A stretch of DNA of 64,000 nucleotides from Pilasporangium apinafurcum. Lineage: Eukaryota > Oomycota > Peronosporomycetes > Pythiales > Pythiaceae. Below are positions 33,466 to 42,598 of the stretch, piece by piece. The DNA lies in NCBI GenBank assembly GCA_001600495.1, contig BCKE01000017.1, forward strand, positions 450,977 through 514,976, given 5' to 3'. The stretch's first letter is position 1, and each line of letters opens with the position of its first letter. Both the position numbers and the translations under genes were made by a program. Under the pieces are notes generated by a model. It did not search any database. It had not been told where the DNA came from and was given only the letters and a program-made list of their open reading frames with translations.

Positions 33466-35113
33466 TTAGTCAACGACAGGGACTTGGGATCTCTCCAGTA
33501 GTTGATTGGCGAGTGCAGCCGCCTGCGGACGGACGTCGTGTAAGACAAAGTCAATCTCAGTCTGACTTAGCGGCTCCGAATAAATATCCAAGACATATCT
33601 GGACAACAAGATAACAAAGTAAAAACGTTAGACGCATGAGACACAATCACATAGCAAGAATTTAAATGATTTACCTCGCTAGCTCTGGAGCCTCACCACT
33701 GCCATGGAGCTCCTTGAGAAGACACCAAACCATGGGGGAGACACATCGGTAATCCTTCATCAGCTGCAGCCCTTGGCGTGACACATCAGCTCGCCCTGGT
33801 TCATCGCCTTGTAGTCGTTTTTCCCAATTCTCTTCTAGGAGTACCTCGTTCGTGATAGGACCAGGCTCTGGACCTTGTTTCCCGGCAAACGTCACCCAGT
33901 GGCTCATCCATTGCGCATCAATGACAAACCAGCATTCCTTGTACTTGAGTTTGGTACGATCATGCTTGACGATGAGTGCAAGCTCCAATCGACGCCGTTT
34001 ATCGAAGTCTTCGATTGTTTTCGTTGTTGGTGTTGAATTGCTCAGTCGCCGCTCTGGTTTCGATGATACAACTTGAGCTTGTTTCGTTGGTAGATGGAAT
34101 TCCAATTTCCTCGGTAACGCACTGAGAGCACCCAACTTTTCTCGAATTTGGGCGAGAGATGCTGTAGAGACGTCTTCACCATTGATTCTGACTAATGTTG
34201 AGCCTGGTTTGATACCTCCGTGCTTTTCTAGCATGCCCCTGGATCCATCTGGTAGAGGAATAAAGCCAAGTACCACAGCCCGATCCACGATACCTCCATC
34301 CAGGTTCAACCCCAATGGTCCAGGTGGAGCTTCCAATATCACAACTCTTGAACCGCTTGGAGGAGTCGAAGGTTCGATTGTCGACGAAACCATGGGTGGA
34401 TGTGTCGTGGGGGTTGTAGGACCATTTGAATTGACGAACGGAGACATAATTGATGGTGAGAGAAGTCCTTGCAACCCTTGCAATGTCCAACTTTTCCGGC
34501 TGCTGCTTGGTGGCGAACTCACTGTAGAAGAAGAAGTTGGCGACAGAGACGTTGATGGCATTTCATCCAGCAAATGCGCCGAACTGCTACTGGGTTCGCT
34601 TTTCTTAAGCAATTGGTCCGTGTCTGCATCAACATGAGCTGCGTCGGAAGGTTGGTGAGCAAGCCTGACTTTCTCGACCTTGATCGGTTCCAGCGCCGCA
34701 GCACTTGATGGATGAGGTGGCGGAACTTTAAAGCGCACTTTTCTTCGCAAATGGCCTGTTTCGCGCAGAATCTCGCTCACTTCTGCTAATGTTAACCCGG
34801 ACGACAAAAAGTCGTACTGGTTGACACTGACTAAGACGCTACCATGCACAATATCGCCACGCTTTTCCAAAACTCCTTTTTCTCCAGTCGTTGCTAGAGG
34901 AGCAAAGCTGTCCAACACTGCTACCGCGGAGGAATTTCCGTCGAGTACGATCCCAAGTGGCCCAGGAGGTACTACCACTTCTACCTCTGGCCATGAGCTT
35001 ACATCTATCCCAGCTACTAGAACCGATGAGGACGTTGGAGTCCCTGGTGCCACGGGCTCTTCCGCATTAGATTCCTTTTTCCCGGACATACGTAGCGGCA
35101 AGCGGCTAAACAT
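33466..35113 (-). CDS. Two PDZ-like modules plus DUSP domain (paralog of 15270-16710)
   Basis: Exons 35113-33675 and 33598-33466 join in phase 2, giving about 524 residues from the ATG at 35113 (MFSRLPLRMSGKK); the frame is open a further 60 bp upstream without an ATG. Module 1 has VVPPGPLGIVLDG and HGSVLVSVNQYDF. Module 2 has LEAPPGPLGLNLDGGIVD and HGGIKPGSTLVRINGEDV. The DUSP part has KECWFVIDAQWMSHWVTF, GPITNEVLL and YRCVSPMVWCLLKELHGSG. The second exon encodes YVLDIYSEPLSQTEIDFVL, aligned with the terminal exon of the paralog. The intron position is conserved between the two genes, at the codon for the Arg after GEAPxLA. The linker between modules is longer and Ser-rich. Likely an adaptor. 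Confidence 0.8.
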
Positions 35114-35480
35114 ACTAGGAACTTTGTTATCTGACGAACAGTTCTTGAATGTAAACCCACAGAGGCTCTTCACTCCTTGGATCTTGATAAAAAGTGAAAA
35201 ATATTTCTGTTACGCATGAGATAAATAAAGACCAAATCGCTCACCTCGCAAATCTTTCTATCTGTGATGGAAGAGGACTCTTTTCACAGGCGCTTTGTAT
35301 TATCGTTCACTAATGTCTTCACTACGAAAATAAACCACTCATTGATGACGTGTTGTCAGATCGGCATTCTAGGTACAAACCTGTCAATGTCTAACTGTGT
35401 CATGCATACAACTAGTATGTAGATTAGTAAAGCACATGGTATTAAAAGTACCTTTCCCCTTGTGACTGCGCTACCCATTT
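35114..35480. other. Intergenic between two minus-strand genes
   Basis: About 370 bp between the kinase stop and the PDZ-DUSP start. It contains the 5' leader of the latter. No other feature recognised. Confidence 0.4.
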
Positions 35481-36842
35481 TTACTGTGGTGCTGGTGGCG
35501 GTACCGTGGTGTTGGCAGCGCTTGGAACTGGCGCAGAAGCAGCTTTGTCCAGAGTTGGCGATGGGTGACGTGGCGGGCTCAAGTTAGTGCCCAGGGTAAG
35601 CGACTTCGTGAGTGAGATCGTCGCTTGCACAGTGCTCACGGCTGCCTTGAATTTGCGTCTCGCGTTGAACTTGCGCAATTCTTCCAGAGCCGTCGATAGT
35701 TGCGTGTTGGCAATGTCTGTGCCGACAATCCACTTGTGCTGAAGCAATTGATCCGCGGTCCATCGTTCTGCTGGGTTGAGCACGAGCATCCTGGAAATTA
35801 GATCTTTCGCTTCGTCCGACACTTCATCCCAGTATGGCGAATCGAATTCGTACTTGCCCGACTTAATAATGCGGAAGAGCATGCCTTGGTTGTCGTGATG
35901 GAACGGTGGATACCCACACAAGAGGATGTATGTGATGACCCCAATGCTCCAAATATCCACTTCTTTCCCGTACGGACGCGACAGCAGAATTTCTGGTGCG
36001 ACATACCCTGGCGTACCGCAGGCAGTCACCAAACCTTCGCCATCGACCTGGACTTTCTTAGCAAAACCAAAATCGGCCAATTTGATATCAGCGTCATCAT
36101 CCGGACTAGACAACAGCAGGTTTTCTGGTTTTAGATCACGATGCACGACGTTAGCATCGTGGCAATACTTGATTGACTCCAACAAAACCTTGACAAGATC
36201 ACGTGCTTCACGCTCTGAGTAAAAATTCTTCTTGACGATCCGGTCAAAAAGTTCTCCGCCACGCATGAACTCGGTCACAAGGTAGTAATAATGCTCTTCC
36301 TGGAATACATCAAAAAGCTTGACGATGTTCGCGTGCTTCATCTCGCGCAAGATCTCGACTTCCAGCATCAATGCCTCCAAATCTTCTTCCGACAACTCCG
36401 CTCGCTTGATACATTTAATCGCAAATTTCTCGCCTGTCTGGCGGTATGTCGCTTCTCTAACGACTGAAAACGTTCCGGACCCCAATTCTTTCCCCAACGC
36501 GTACTCGTCCATGAAATGACGGCGTGGCACGACGTCGTAACTCGGCACGGAAAACTTGACGACGCGTTCGATCCCGGCCGTATCGATGAGGATTTCACGA
36601 ATCTTCTCAAACGGGAGCGATACGTCCGTGAAATCGTATTCATTTACGCCCAAGAGCACACTTCCTTTCACGACTTTGCCATGTTTCTGCAGTGCGCCAG
36701 GGTCTCCAGCGCTGTTGACAGGACGGAATCCGTCGACGATAACCTGCCCACCGATAGCGTTCTTGCTCACGATCAGTCCAAGCGCTCCGGGGGGCACACG
36801 TACGTCCACGCGCGTCCATTTGCCTATGGTTTGTGTCGCCAT
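35481..36842 (-). CDS. CaM kinase with N-terminal PDZ-like module
   Basis: A single exon encodes 453 residues. Residues 10-100 form a PDZ-like module (VRVPPGALGLIV, HGKVVKGSVLLGVNEYDF) homologous to those of the two PDZ-DUSP genes. Residues 113-375 are a Ser/Thr kinase: LGSGTFSVVREA, FAIKCIKRA with the catalytic Lys, VVHRDLKPENLLL, LADFGFAK, YVAPEILLS and the DIWSIGVITYILLCGYPPF block typical of CaMK1. The sequence after the kinase, LRKFNARRKFKAAVSTV, is like the autoinhibitory, calmodulin-binding helix of that family. All catalytic residues are present, so activity is expected and probably calcium-dependent. A PDZ module on a CaM kinase is unusual and may bind the same partners as its neighbour. 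Confidence 0.9.
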   Translation of the reverse strand: MATQTIGKWTRVDVRVPPGALGLIVSKNAIGGQVIVDGFRPVNSAGDPGALQKHGKVVKGSVLLGVNEYDFTDVSLPFEKIREILIDTAGIERVVKFSVPSYDVVPRRHFMDEYALGKELGSGTFSVVREATYRQTGEKFAIKCIKRAELSEEDLEALMLEVEILREMKHANIVKLFDVFQEEHYYYLVTEFMRGGELFDRIVKKNFYSEREARDLVKVLLESIKYCHDANVVHRDLKPENLLLSSPDDDADIKLADFGFAKKVQVDGEGLVTACGTPGYVAPEILLSRPYGKEVDIWSIGVITYILLCGYPPFHHDNQGMLFRIIKSGKYEFDSPYWDEVSDEAKDLISRMLVLNPAERWTADQLLQHKWIVGTDIANTQLSTALEELRKFNARRKFKAAVSTVQATISLTKSLTLGTNLSPPRHPSPTLDKAASAPVPSAANTTVPPPAPQ

Positions 36843-37194
36843 TTGTCTGGTATGTCAAGTGCTGCTTCTTCTTCTGCTTGTTGTGGAATGTGGAAGTGAT
36901 ATTTGGTATGGGGAAGCAAGTGTACCCTCATTCGCCAAATAAGAAAACGTAACTTAGTCAAAATGCGACACGGTTACACAAAATAAAAGGAAAAATAACC
37001 TATTTAGAAATAGAAATCTCAGTGTTTGTGTAAAATTATCTGAATGGATACTTATTCAATGGAGTGGATAAAGCATCTAAATGAGGTACAGTACTATCCC
37101 TTTTACTGCTCTTACGAAGGAGATTTAAACAAAATACCGGTACTTTTACAAGGTAGTGTGGGATTGACCATTTTGTAACAGCGCGTTGGGGAAA
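36843..37194. other. Divergent intergenic region
   Basis: About 350 bp between the kinase start (-) and the trihelix-like gene (+). A+T-rich runs only. Confidence 0.4.
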
Positions 37195-38174
37195 ATGGAC
37201 ACACCGGCTGGCTTACTCACTTCCTCAGAGCTCCTCGCTGAGGAGACCAACCGTGAAGCGGATGCGATGGCTATGCAGCAAAATAGTGTCTCCACTTTGC
37301 TAGATGACTCCACAGAGGATGATACTGCGCCAATGCCCATTGATGGGAAGAAGCGTCGCCGTACTGACATGTCGGAATGGAACGAGCAAGGGAACGAATT
37401 ATTGTTGCAGCTGCGCTTCCAGATTATGCAGAAGAAATTTGAAGAAGAAAAGCAATCACCACAGGAAATAGATGCGACGTGGAAACAATTGGCGATGTTT
37501 CTGAGCAATTCAATTAAACACGTAGTGGATGGTGCACAATGTCGAGAACAGGTAATTATACACAAATCATGATGCGGTCTACATATATGCTGACGCCCCC
37601 AACTTTATCTTCGCTTATGGTTTTACAATAGATGGAGGTTCTGCAAAAAGAATGGGAATCTTATCAAAATAAAACCGGAGACAAGGATACACCACATCCC
37701 ACTCATTATGCGTTACTGGCCAAGTACTTTGAAGGTCATATCTCTGGCAAGGATGCAGATGATCGACGTATCAGTTCCATCGGTGGATTAAATGCCGTGG
37801 CAGAGGCAGTTAAGCTGCGCGCTGTCGATGGTACAATCGGAGATACTGTAGAAAGCTTAGTCGCAGCACCAGTAGAACCTGTTATGCCCGAGGCAGCTTC
37901 AAGCATCAGTGTCGTGCCGTCATCGTTTGCAGCTGGAATCAACGAGTCGGAATTGGAACCTTCACACAAGAAACGAGCGACCAGTCAAGCAAATGACCAA
38001 GTAGTCGCAGCAAAATCTGCAGTACCAACGGAAATCCACCGGGCGGACGAAATTTTGGCAGCACTTGAAAAGCAAGCTGTGCTCACTCAGCGACAGATAC
38101 TGGTGAACGAAGAACATTCCAAGACCATCCAGAGGCTCATCGAATTTGTACTTTCATCTAGGTCCATAGTATGA
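37195..38174 (+). CDS. Trihelix/SANT-like DNA-binding candidate
   Basis: Exons 37195-37551 and 37632-38174 join in phase to 299 residues. Residues 60-150 contain a tryptophan-spaced helical unit (EWNEQGNELLLQLRF, DATWKQLAMFLSNSI, QCREQMEVLQKEWESYQNK) preceded by a basic patch KKRRRTD. The spacing of Trp and basic residues is that of trihelix or Myb/SANT-like DNA-binding domains. The middle is Ala/Val/Glu-rich, and the C-terminus (RADEILAALEKQAVLTQRQ) is a predicted coiled coil, also usual in trihelix factors. The family call is by pattern only. A nuclear transcription factor would be the natural reading, but the targets are unknown. Confidence 0.55.
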
Positions 38175-38279
38175 AAGGGAGATCCCAGTTGCGTCGCTAA
38201 TATAAAGTCTATTTGCTGTGATCATCCTTTTTGCTCCTTTATGATGTACTTGTGTCTCATATAGAGTTGCAATTTCACA

Positions 38280-38570
38280 CATTAAATACTGTGAAATTGG
38301 TTAATAACAGTTTCGTGGAAATTTTTCACAAAATATTTAACTGTTAATAACTTTTAAATGTCAATAATGAAATTAACACGAAATTTACCAATAGTCTCCT
38401 AAACAAAACTGCTTCTGTTGGGTCAAGTGTGAGAGACTAAGGAAATATTTCATATGGGGCTTTTTTAGTGTTTAAATACTTTTAAAAATAATTTTAACTC
38501 TTTTTAACGAAAAGAGTATTTAACACGTTAAATATTTCTCACATCCCTAGTCTCATATAAAGGAATTGCT
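38280..38570. repeat. AT-rich region with inverted repeats (MITE-like)
   Basis: GAGACTAAGGAAATATTT near 38432 is matched in inverse by AAATATTTCTC..CCCTAGTCTC near 38531-38557. TTAATAACAGTT near 38302 nearly mirrors AACTGTTAATAA near 38339. The rest is runs of A and T with TTTAAC and GTTAAA motifs. It could be a small decayed non-autonomous element upstream of MCTS1. Confidence 0.4.
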
Positions 38571-38710
38571 TTTGTTCCTAATTAGAATAGAAACGTTTCT
38601 AATTGTTGTTTTGATCGGTGTGTGATTGGGAAGCGATCAATGGACGTATCTCTATTATCGTTGTCAACAAGAACGAGTAGCTACGTCGACATTATCAGCA
38701 ACGTGAAAGA

Positions 38711-39606
38711 ATGTTTAAGCGGTTTTCCGTAGAGGAACATGTTAGCAGCAACAGCAAGGTCAAGTCCTCGCAACAGCGAACCATTCGGGCCAAGATCCTC
38801 GAACAATACCCGCTCCTAGAACCTTACATCGAGCTGATATTGCCCAAGAAAGCGCCTATGGTGGTCGCCAAATGGTTTGTTGAATCGCTTTGCCTCCGTT
38901 TTGTTACATTCAATGTAGTAGTATAGCTTATTGCATTAACACATTATGTGTGCTAGTCACAATCATATCCAGCTTGTGTTACATGAAGGCGAGCCGCTGT
39001 TCTTCAATCAACGTGATGGCCCGTTCATGCCAACGCTGAAATTGCTTCACAAAGGTAATTGAAAGCGCTTTTCCTTTAGCTTGCATTTTTTTGGGCTCCT
39101 GTAGGACATTGCTAAGATATATCGACATGTGATCCACTGTTATGAACTGAGCGTAGTGCCACATATCATGAAGCATGTGTGTGCAGACAAAGGCGCCATT
39201 CCGTTCGTGTTGTCTGGTGCGAATGTGATGTGTCCCGGTTTGACGTCGAAGGGCGGTGAGATGCCCGAAGAATTGGAAGCTGGCACCCCAGTGGTAGGGT
39301 TATGTTGATGTTGTAATGTCTGCTTACATGGATTGATGTGATGTTTGATATGATTACTCTGACATCTATATATCCAGGCAATTATGGCAGAGGGCAAGGA
39401 GCACGCGATGGCAATAGGTATTTTGACGCTCTCCACTGAAGAAATGTACGTTGGTCATTTCGTTCTACTTTCTCCGGATTGTTTAATGGCACGGGACTCA
39501 TTGATGTTATTAATATTGATACAGCCGTGCCAAGAATAAAGGCATTGCGATCGAAATGATGCACTTCCTTGGCGATGATCTTTGGACATGTTCACGTATT
39601 GACTAA
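38711..39606 (+). CDS. MCTS1: MCTS1-type translation reinitiation factor (PUA domain)
   Basis: The protein follows MCTS1 from end to end. Exon 1 (38711-38874) encodes [27 protein letters not shown]. Exon 2 (38957-39054) encodes [29 protein letters not shown] third exon ends at 39293 with [20 protein letters not shown]. Exon 4 (39378-39445) encodes [18 protein letters not shown] and exon 5 (39525-39606) ends [17 protein letters not shown]. The length of about 185 residues fits. MCTS1 with DENR promotes release and recycling of 40S subunits and reinitiation. The start of exon 3 is unresolved: exon 2 ends in phase 1 but no AG upstream of the conserved [10 protein letters not shown] block (about 39141) gives a matching phase, so a sequence slip or an unusual border is possible. 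Confidence 0.85.
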
Positions 39607-39811
39607 AAAGCAAGCGCCTGGTTTTACTGAAGGGGAATCTTCGCTTGAACCACACAAAGGACTGATAGTGCAAAATTTGGAAGCTTACATGAGATAGTTG
39701 ATCAATGTGTCTTTTGTTCTCATTTTCGTCGTCTGTGGTTATCTTGGCGACTGCTACTTCGTACATATATTGGTCCAGACTTCGTCCCTCCCTCCCAATA
39801 CTCTTGATTAT

Positions 39812-41074
39812 TTAAATGTTCGATGCATGCACGATTCTACCGCTGGCGGTATGACTACTGTTACTGCCTCCATGAACGGGGCTAGAACTCTGCTGCTCCT
39901 GCTTCGGTGGGCTAGGCGAGGATCCTGATCTCAGTCGTCGCTCTTCATTGCGTGTCCAGTCGAAATTGTGCGTATTGACATTTGCGATCACTGGTTGCAT
40001 TTCAATACCTCCACCCATGAGGGAGTTCTGGATCATAAATGATGGTGGTGCGCTTGGTGGTGGACCCAAGTCGGCCACATTATCGTCGGCAGCTGGGCTG
40101 GTTGCTTGACGGTCGGAATGAGACGTTTCCTGCCGTTCTTGGGCGGAAGAATACGTAGTTGGTGCAGATATCGTAGCATTCGATGGCGATGTAATTCCCA
40201 AAGTTGCCTGGTGCGCCGCGATGGCGCTCTGCAACGCACTGAATGGATTGAATCGATAAGTTGCTACTCCTTCTGTGCTATTGGACGCCGAAGGTGACGC
40301 AGCAGTTGCTGACATCGTCGATGTTTCTTTTGTGGACACGAGGGTCGATGCTATGGACATGTTACTTCTTTCGTATGATGTCGATGACGTGGCCAGTTGG
40401 TGAAGCGCTGAATTCGAGCCTACTTCGAGAAGACTGCCGAGTGATGCTGATGGAAAACTTCCAAGTCGTGGTGGAGCTGGTCCATTCGCAGATGGAAATG
40501 CAGATGGCAACAAATCGCCGAAATAACTGATTCCATCGCTGTCACTTCGTGAAAATAATGGATTCGTGCCCTCTGGCGGTAGGGAAGGAAAAAGGTTTGT
40601 GGTCCCCGTTTTGCCAGATGCTGATGCCACTGAGGATCCAGACTGCAGCTGCAGACTCGTCAATAACGACGAAAACCGAGTCGAGTCTTGTGAATTTGAG
40701 GTCGTCGATGTAGAAGATACGCCCAAGTTGTCCCCAATCGACGTTGTTGATGAAAATTGCTGGTCATCCGTGGATGTACTGCTGCTGACAGATTGCCGTT
40801 GGTAAAAAATCGGCACGTGTTTGCGGTTCGGTCGTGGTTTCGGTGGTGATTGGGGATCGTCTACTGAAGTTGACGGTTCCCATGCCTTCAAGCGAACCGT
40901 CCCTGCTGTCGCACTTATCTTGAGACTCTTGTTGTCCTGTAGTTTCCCGTTCTTGACACCGTCCTTACGCAGGATCTTGACCTTGAGTGTGCCCGTTTCC
41001 GCCTTGGCAGTGAATGCATTTTCTTTAAATTTCCGCTTCCCGCCTGGTAGTATATAAGAAATTAAGACATACAT
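39812..41074 (-). CDS. Ser/Pro-rich protein of unknown function
   Basis: A single open frame of 420 residues. The first 65 residues are ordered-looking (KRKFKENAFTAKAETGTLKV, KILRKDGVKNGKLQD, KISATAGTVRLKAWEP) and could be a small beta domain. The rest is low complexity, rich in Ser, Thr, Pro, Ala and Gln. The first residues (MYVLISYILPGG) may be intronic, since a good acceptor (CTACCAG) precedes GGKRKF, so the true start could lie in an upstream exon. No catalytic motif or membrane segment. I do not recognise it. It ends about 200 bp from the convergent MCTS1 gene. Confidence 0.6.
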   Translation of the reverse strand: MYVLISYILPGGKRKFKENAFTAKAETGTLKVKILRKDGVKNGKLQDNKSLKISATAGTVRLKAWEPSTSVDDPQSPPKPRPNRKHVPIFYQRQSVSSSTSTDDQQFSSTTSIGDNLGVSSTSTTSNSQDSTRFSSLLTSLQLQSGSSVASASGKTGTTNLFPSLPPEGTNPLFSRSDSDGISYFGDLLPSAFPSANGPAPPRLGSFPSASLGSLLEVGSNSALHQLATSSTSYERSNMSIASTLVSTKETSTMSATAASPSASNSTEGVATYRFNPFSALQSAIAAHQATLGITSPSNATISAPTTYSSAQERQETSHSDRQATSPAADDNVADLGPPPSAPPSFMIQNSLMGGGIEMQPVIANVNTHNFDWTRNEERRLRSGSSPSPPKQEQQSSSPVHGGSNSSHTASGRIVHASNI

Positions 41075-41666
41075 GCCTTGCTCGGCAACAAGAAGTATCT
41101 ATTTTACAGTCCTAGAGCAGTATAAACGTACCAAGTTCGTCCATCTCTGCCATCCTTCACACGTAGTTGCCGCGCTTGTTGCCTTCACTCTCTTGTCAAC
41201 AATTTGTTGCGGAATGTATGTAACCACAAAAAACTCAGGTTACCTAAAAACGTTTTTTCAGAAGGCAATTGCACCGTTAAATGACAATTTAGTAACCTCA
41301 TCAGAAAAAGAACAAACTGCGCTCTCCTCTGCATTATCATCCATAGCTGTAGGCTTTCAAATTCAGTCCAGCGACTGACTGTCATCTATCTCACTTGTGA
41401 ATTTTCTACCACCTCATGATATCGATTTCAGTCGAAATGCGTGGTCAAGTATGCATCCTCTGCCAAAGTTAGATAAATATTTGGTACCCATTAGAGGATG
41501 GGATCTTCAAGGTCTGGTCAACGCCAGAGCTATCTCAAGCAATAGCAGGCACAGAATGTGGCTGTATGACCTTAAATCAATTGGTAGCCGTTTGGAACAG
41601 GGAATGGATGTTATTCCATCATCCTGACACCGAGATTGACAAAGAACTACGATCATCTCTTGCTGA

Positions 41667-42394
41667 ATCTCATCAAGCAACCAGCTATTCGATGTTGTAC
41701 GACAGAAAGCATTGCTATCGACTGCTTTCCCAGATCGTGAAGTCACTGCCGACATTGGTTCCAGCCTCAAGTACAACAAGTCAAGACTACTTAAATTGGT
41801 GGAAACGGTATGTAGAGAGCAGATCTCGAGGATTGTGGTTACCGTTGTCTGTTGGTCGATCCTCTCTAGTCCTGATTGTCTCAAGAAAAGTCCAAGCGCA
41901 AGCGATATCGCTTGAGGAAAACGATCTATCGAATTTTCCAATGGATGAAAGCGATGATGTCGGGCATGTATTACAAAGTCTCCAAGTGGTTACTAGACAA
42001 CTACCATAAAGTCCTTCCATCCTTTGAGACTTCAGAAATGACGTCCAAGCAGAAAAGGATTTCAAACAAGACATCAAAAGCAATGCTCACGTGGTCTTAC
42101 AAGTTCAAGATGCTATTGAAATACAAAATGGAAAGGACTGGAAGGTGTGTGATCAAGTGTGAGAAAGACTATGCAACAAAGACTTGTTCTCAATGTGGGA
42201 GAGTCAACCACGCAATGAAGTATCAGAAAGTCTTTCAGTGCCCTCACTGCAAGCTCGTTCTCGATAGGGATGTCAATGCTGCGAGGAACATCTTTCTTAA
42301 GAATGGGCACCTACTCTCCTGGACCCATCGAGTCCAGGTGTCGGAGATGCCTACTCCGCGGTTGTCTAACCTTAGCTAGCTTTTGCTGGTTGAG
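41667..42394 (+). mobile_element. Fanzor2/TnpB-like (IS607-type) relic, copy B, best preserved
   Basis: The C-terminal half of a Fanzor2 protein. An upstream frame (41667 to about 41880) encodes EVTADIGSSLKYNKSRLLK, resembling the stretch after RuvC-I. A second frame (41876-42379) then runs KRKRYRLRKTIYRIFQWMK, LPSFETSEM (RuvC-II Glu), KTSKAMLTWSYKFKMLL, EKDYATKTCSQCG..CPHCKLVL (zinc ribbon) and DRDVNAARNIF (RuvC-III Asp). The two frames differ by one shift and no clear RuvC-I DPG motif or N-terminal domain is left, so the gene is dead. Its 3' end has stem-loops shared with copies A and C. The DNA is of plain transposon type; IS607-like Fanzor2 elements normally carry a serine recombinase, not seen here. 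Confidence 0.85.
42318..42394 (+). ncRNA. Candidate Fanzor guide-RNA (omega-like) scaffold remnant
   Basis: Two stem-loops (CCTGGAC 42318-42324 with GTCCAGG 42332-42338; CGGAG 42342-42346 with CTCCG 42354-42358) overlap the end of the nuclease frame, followed by a weaker inverted repeat (42371-42394). Copy A has the same set and copy C has a decayed version. In TnpB/Fanzor systems the guide RNA overlaps the 3' end of the gene and the element's right end, which is where these lie. No transcript evidence. Confidence 0.35.
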
Positions 42395-42598
42395 CCAGCC
42401 CCAAACAACATAACAGAGAATCTTCTCTGAGGTATAAAAACACAGTTTGATATGATTGACTCGATCCAATAGAAGGACGAGTTTCGAAATGGGTTACATT
42501 GACTTTGTTGTTATTGAGTTTTCTCTCTCATGTTCTGATTTTTTCATGTTTTGCAACTGGAATTGGACTAATATTGAGGCATGAGACGTGTTCATCTC

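Noticed and set aside
41073-41378. 101-codon plus ORF with a hydrophobic stretch
   Set aside because: Overlaps the 5' end of the gene at 39812-41074 and lies in the presumed 5' flank of the Fanzor2 relic; no family match and no conserved motif.
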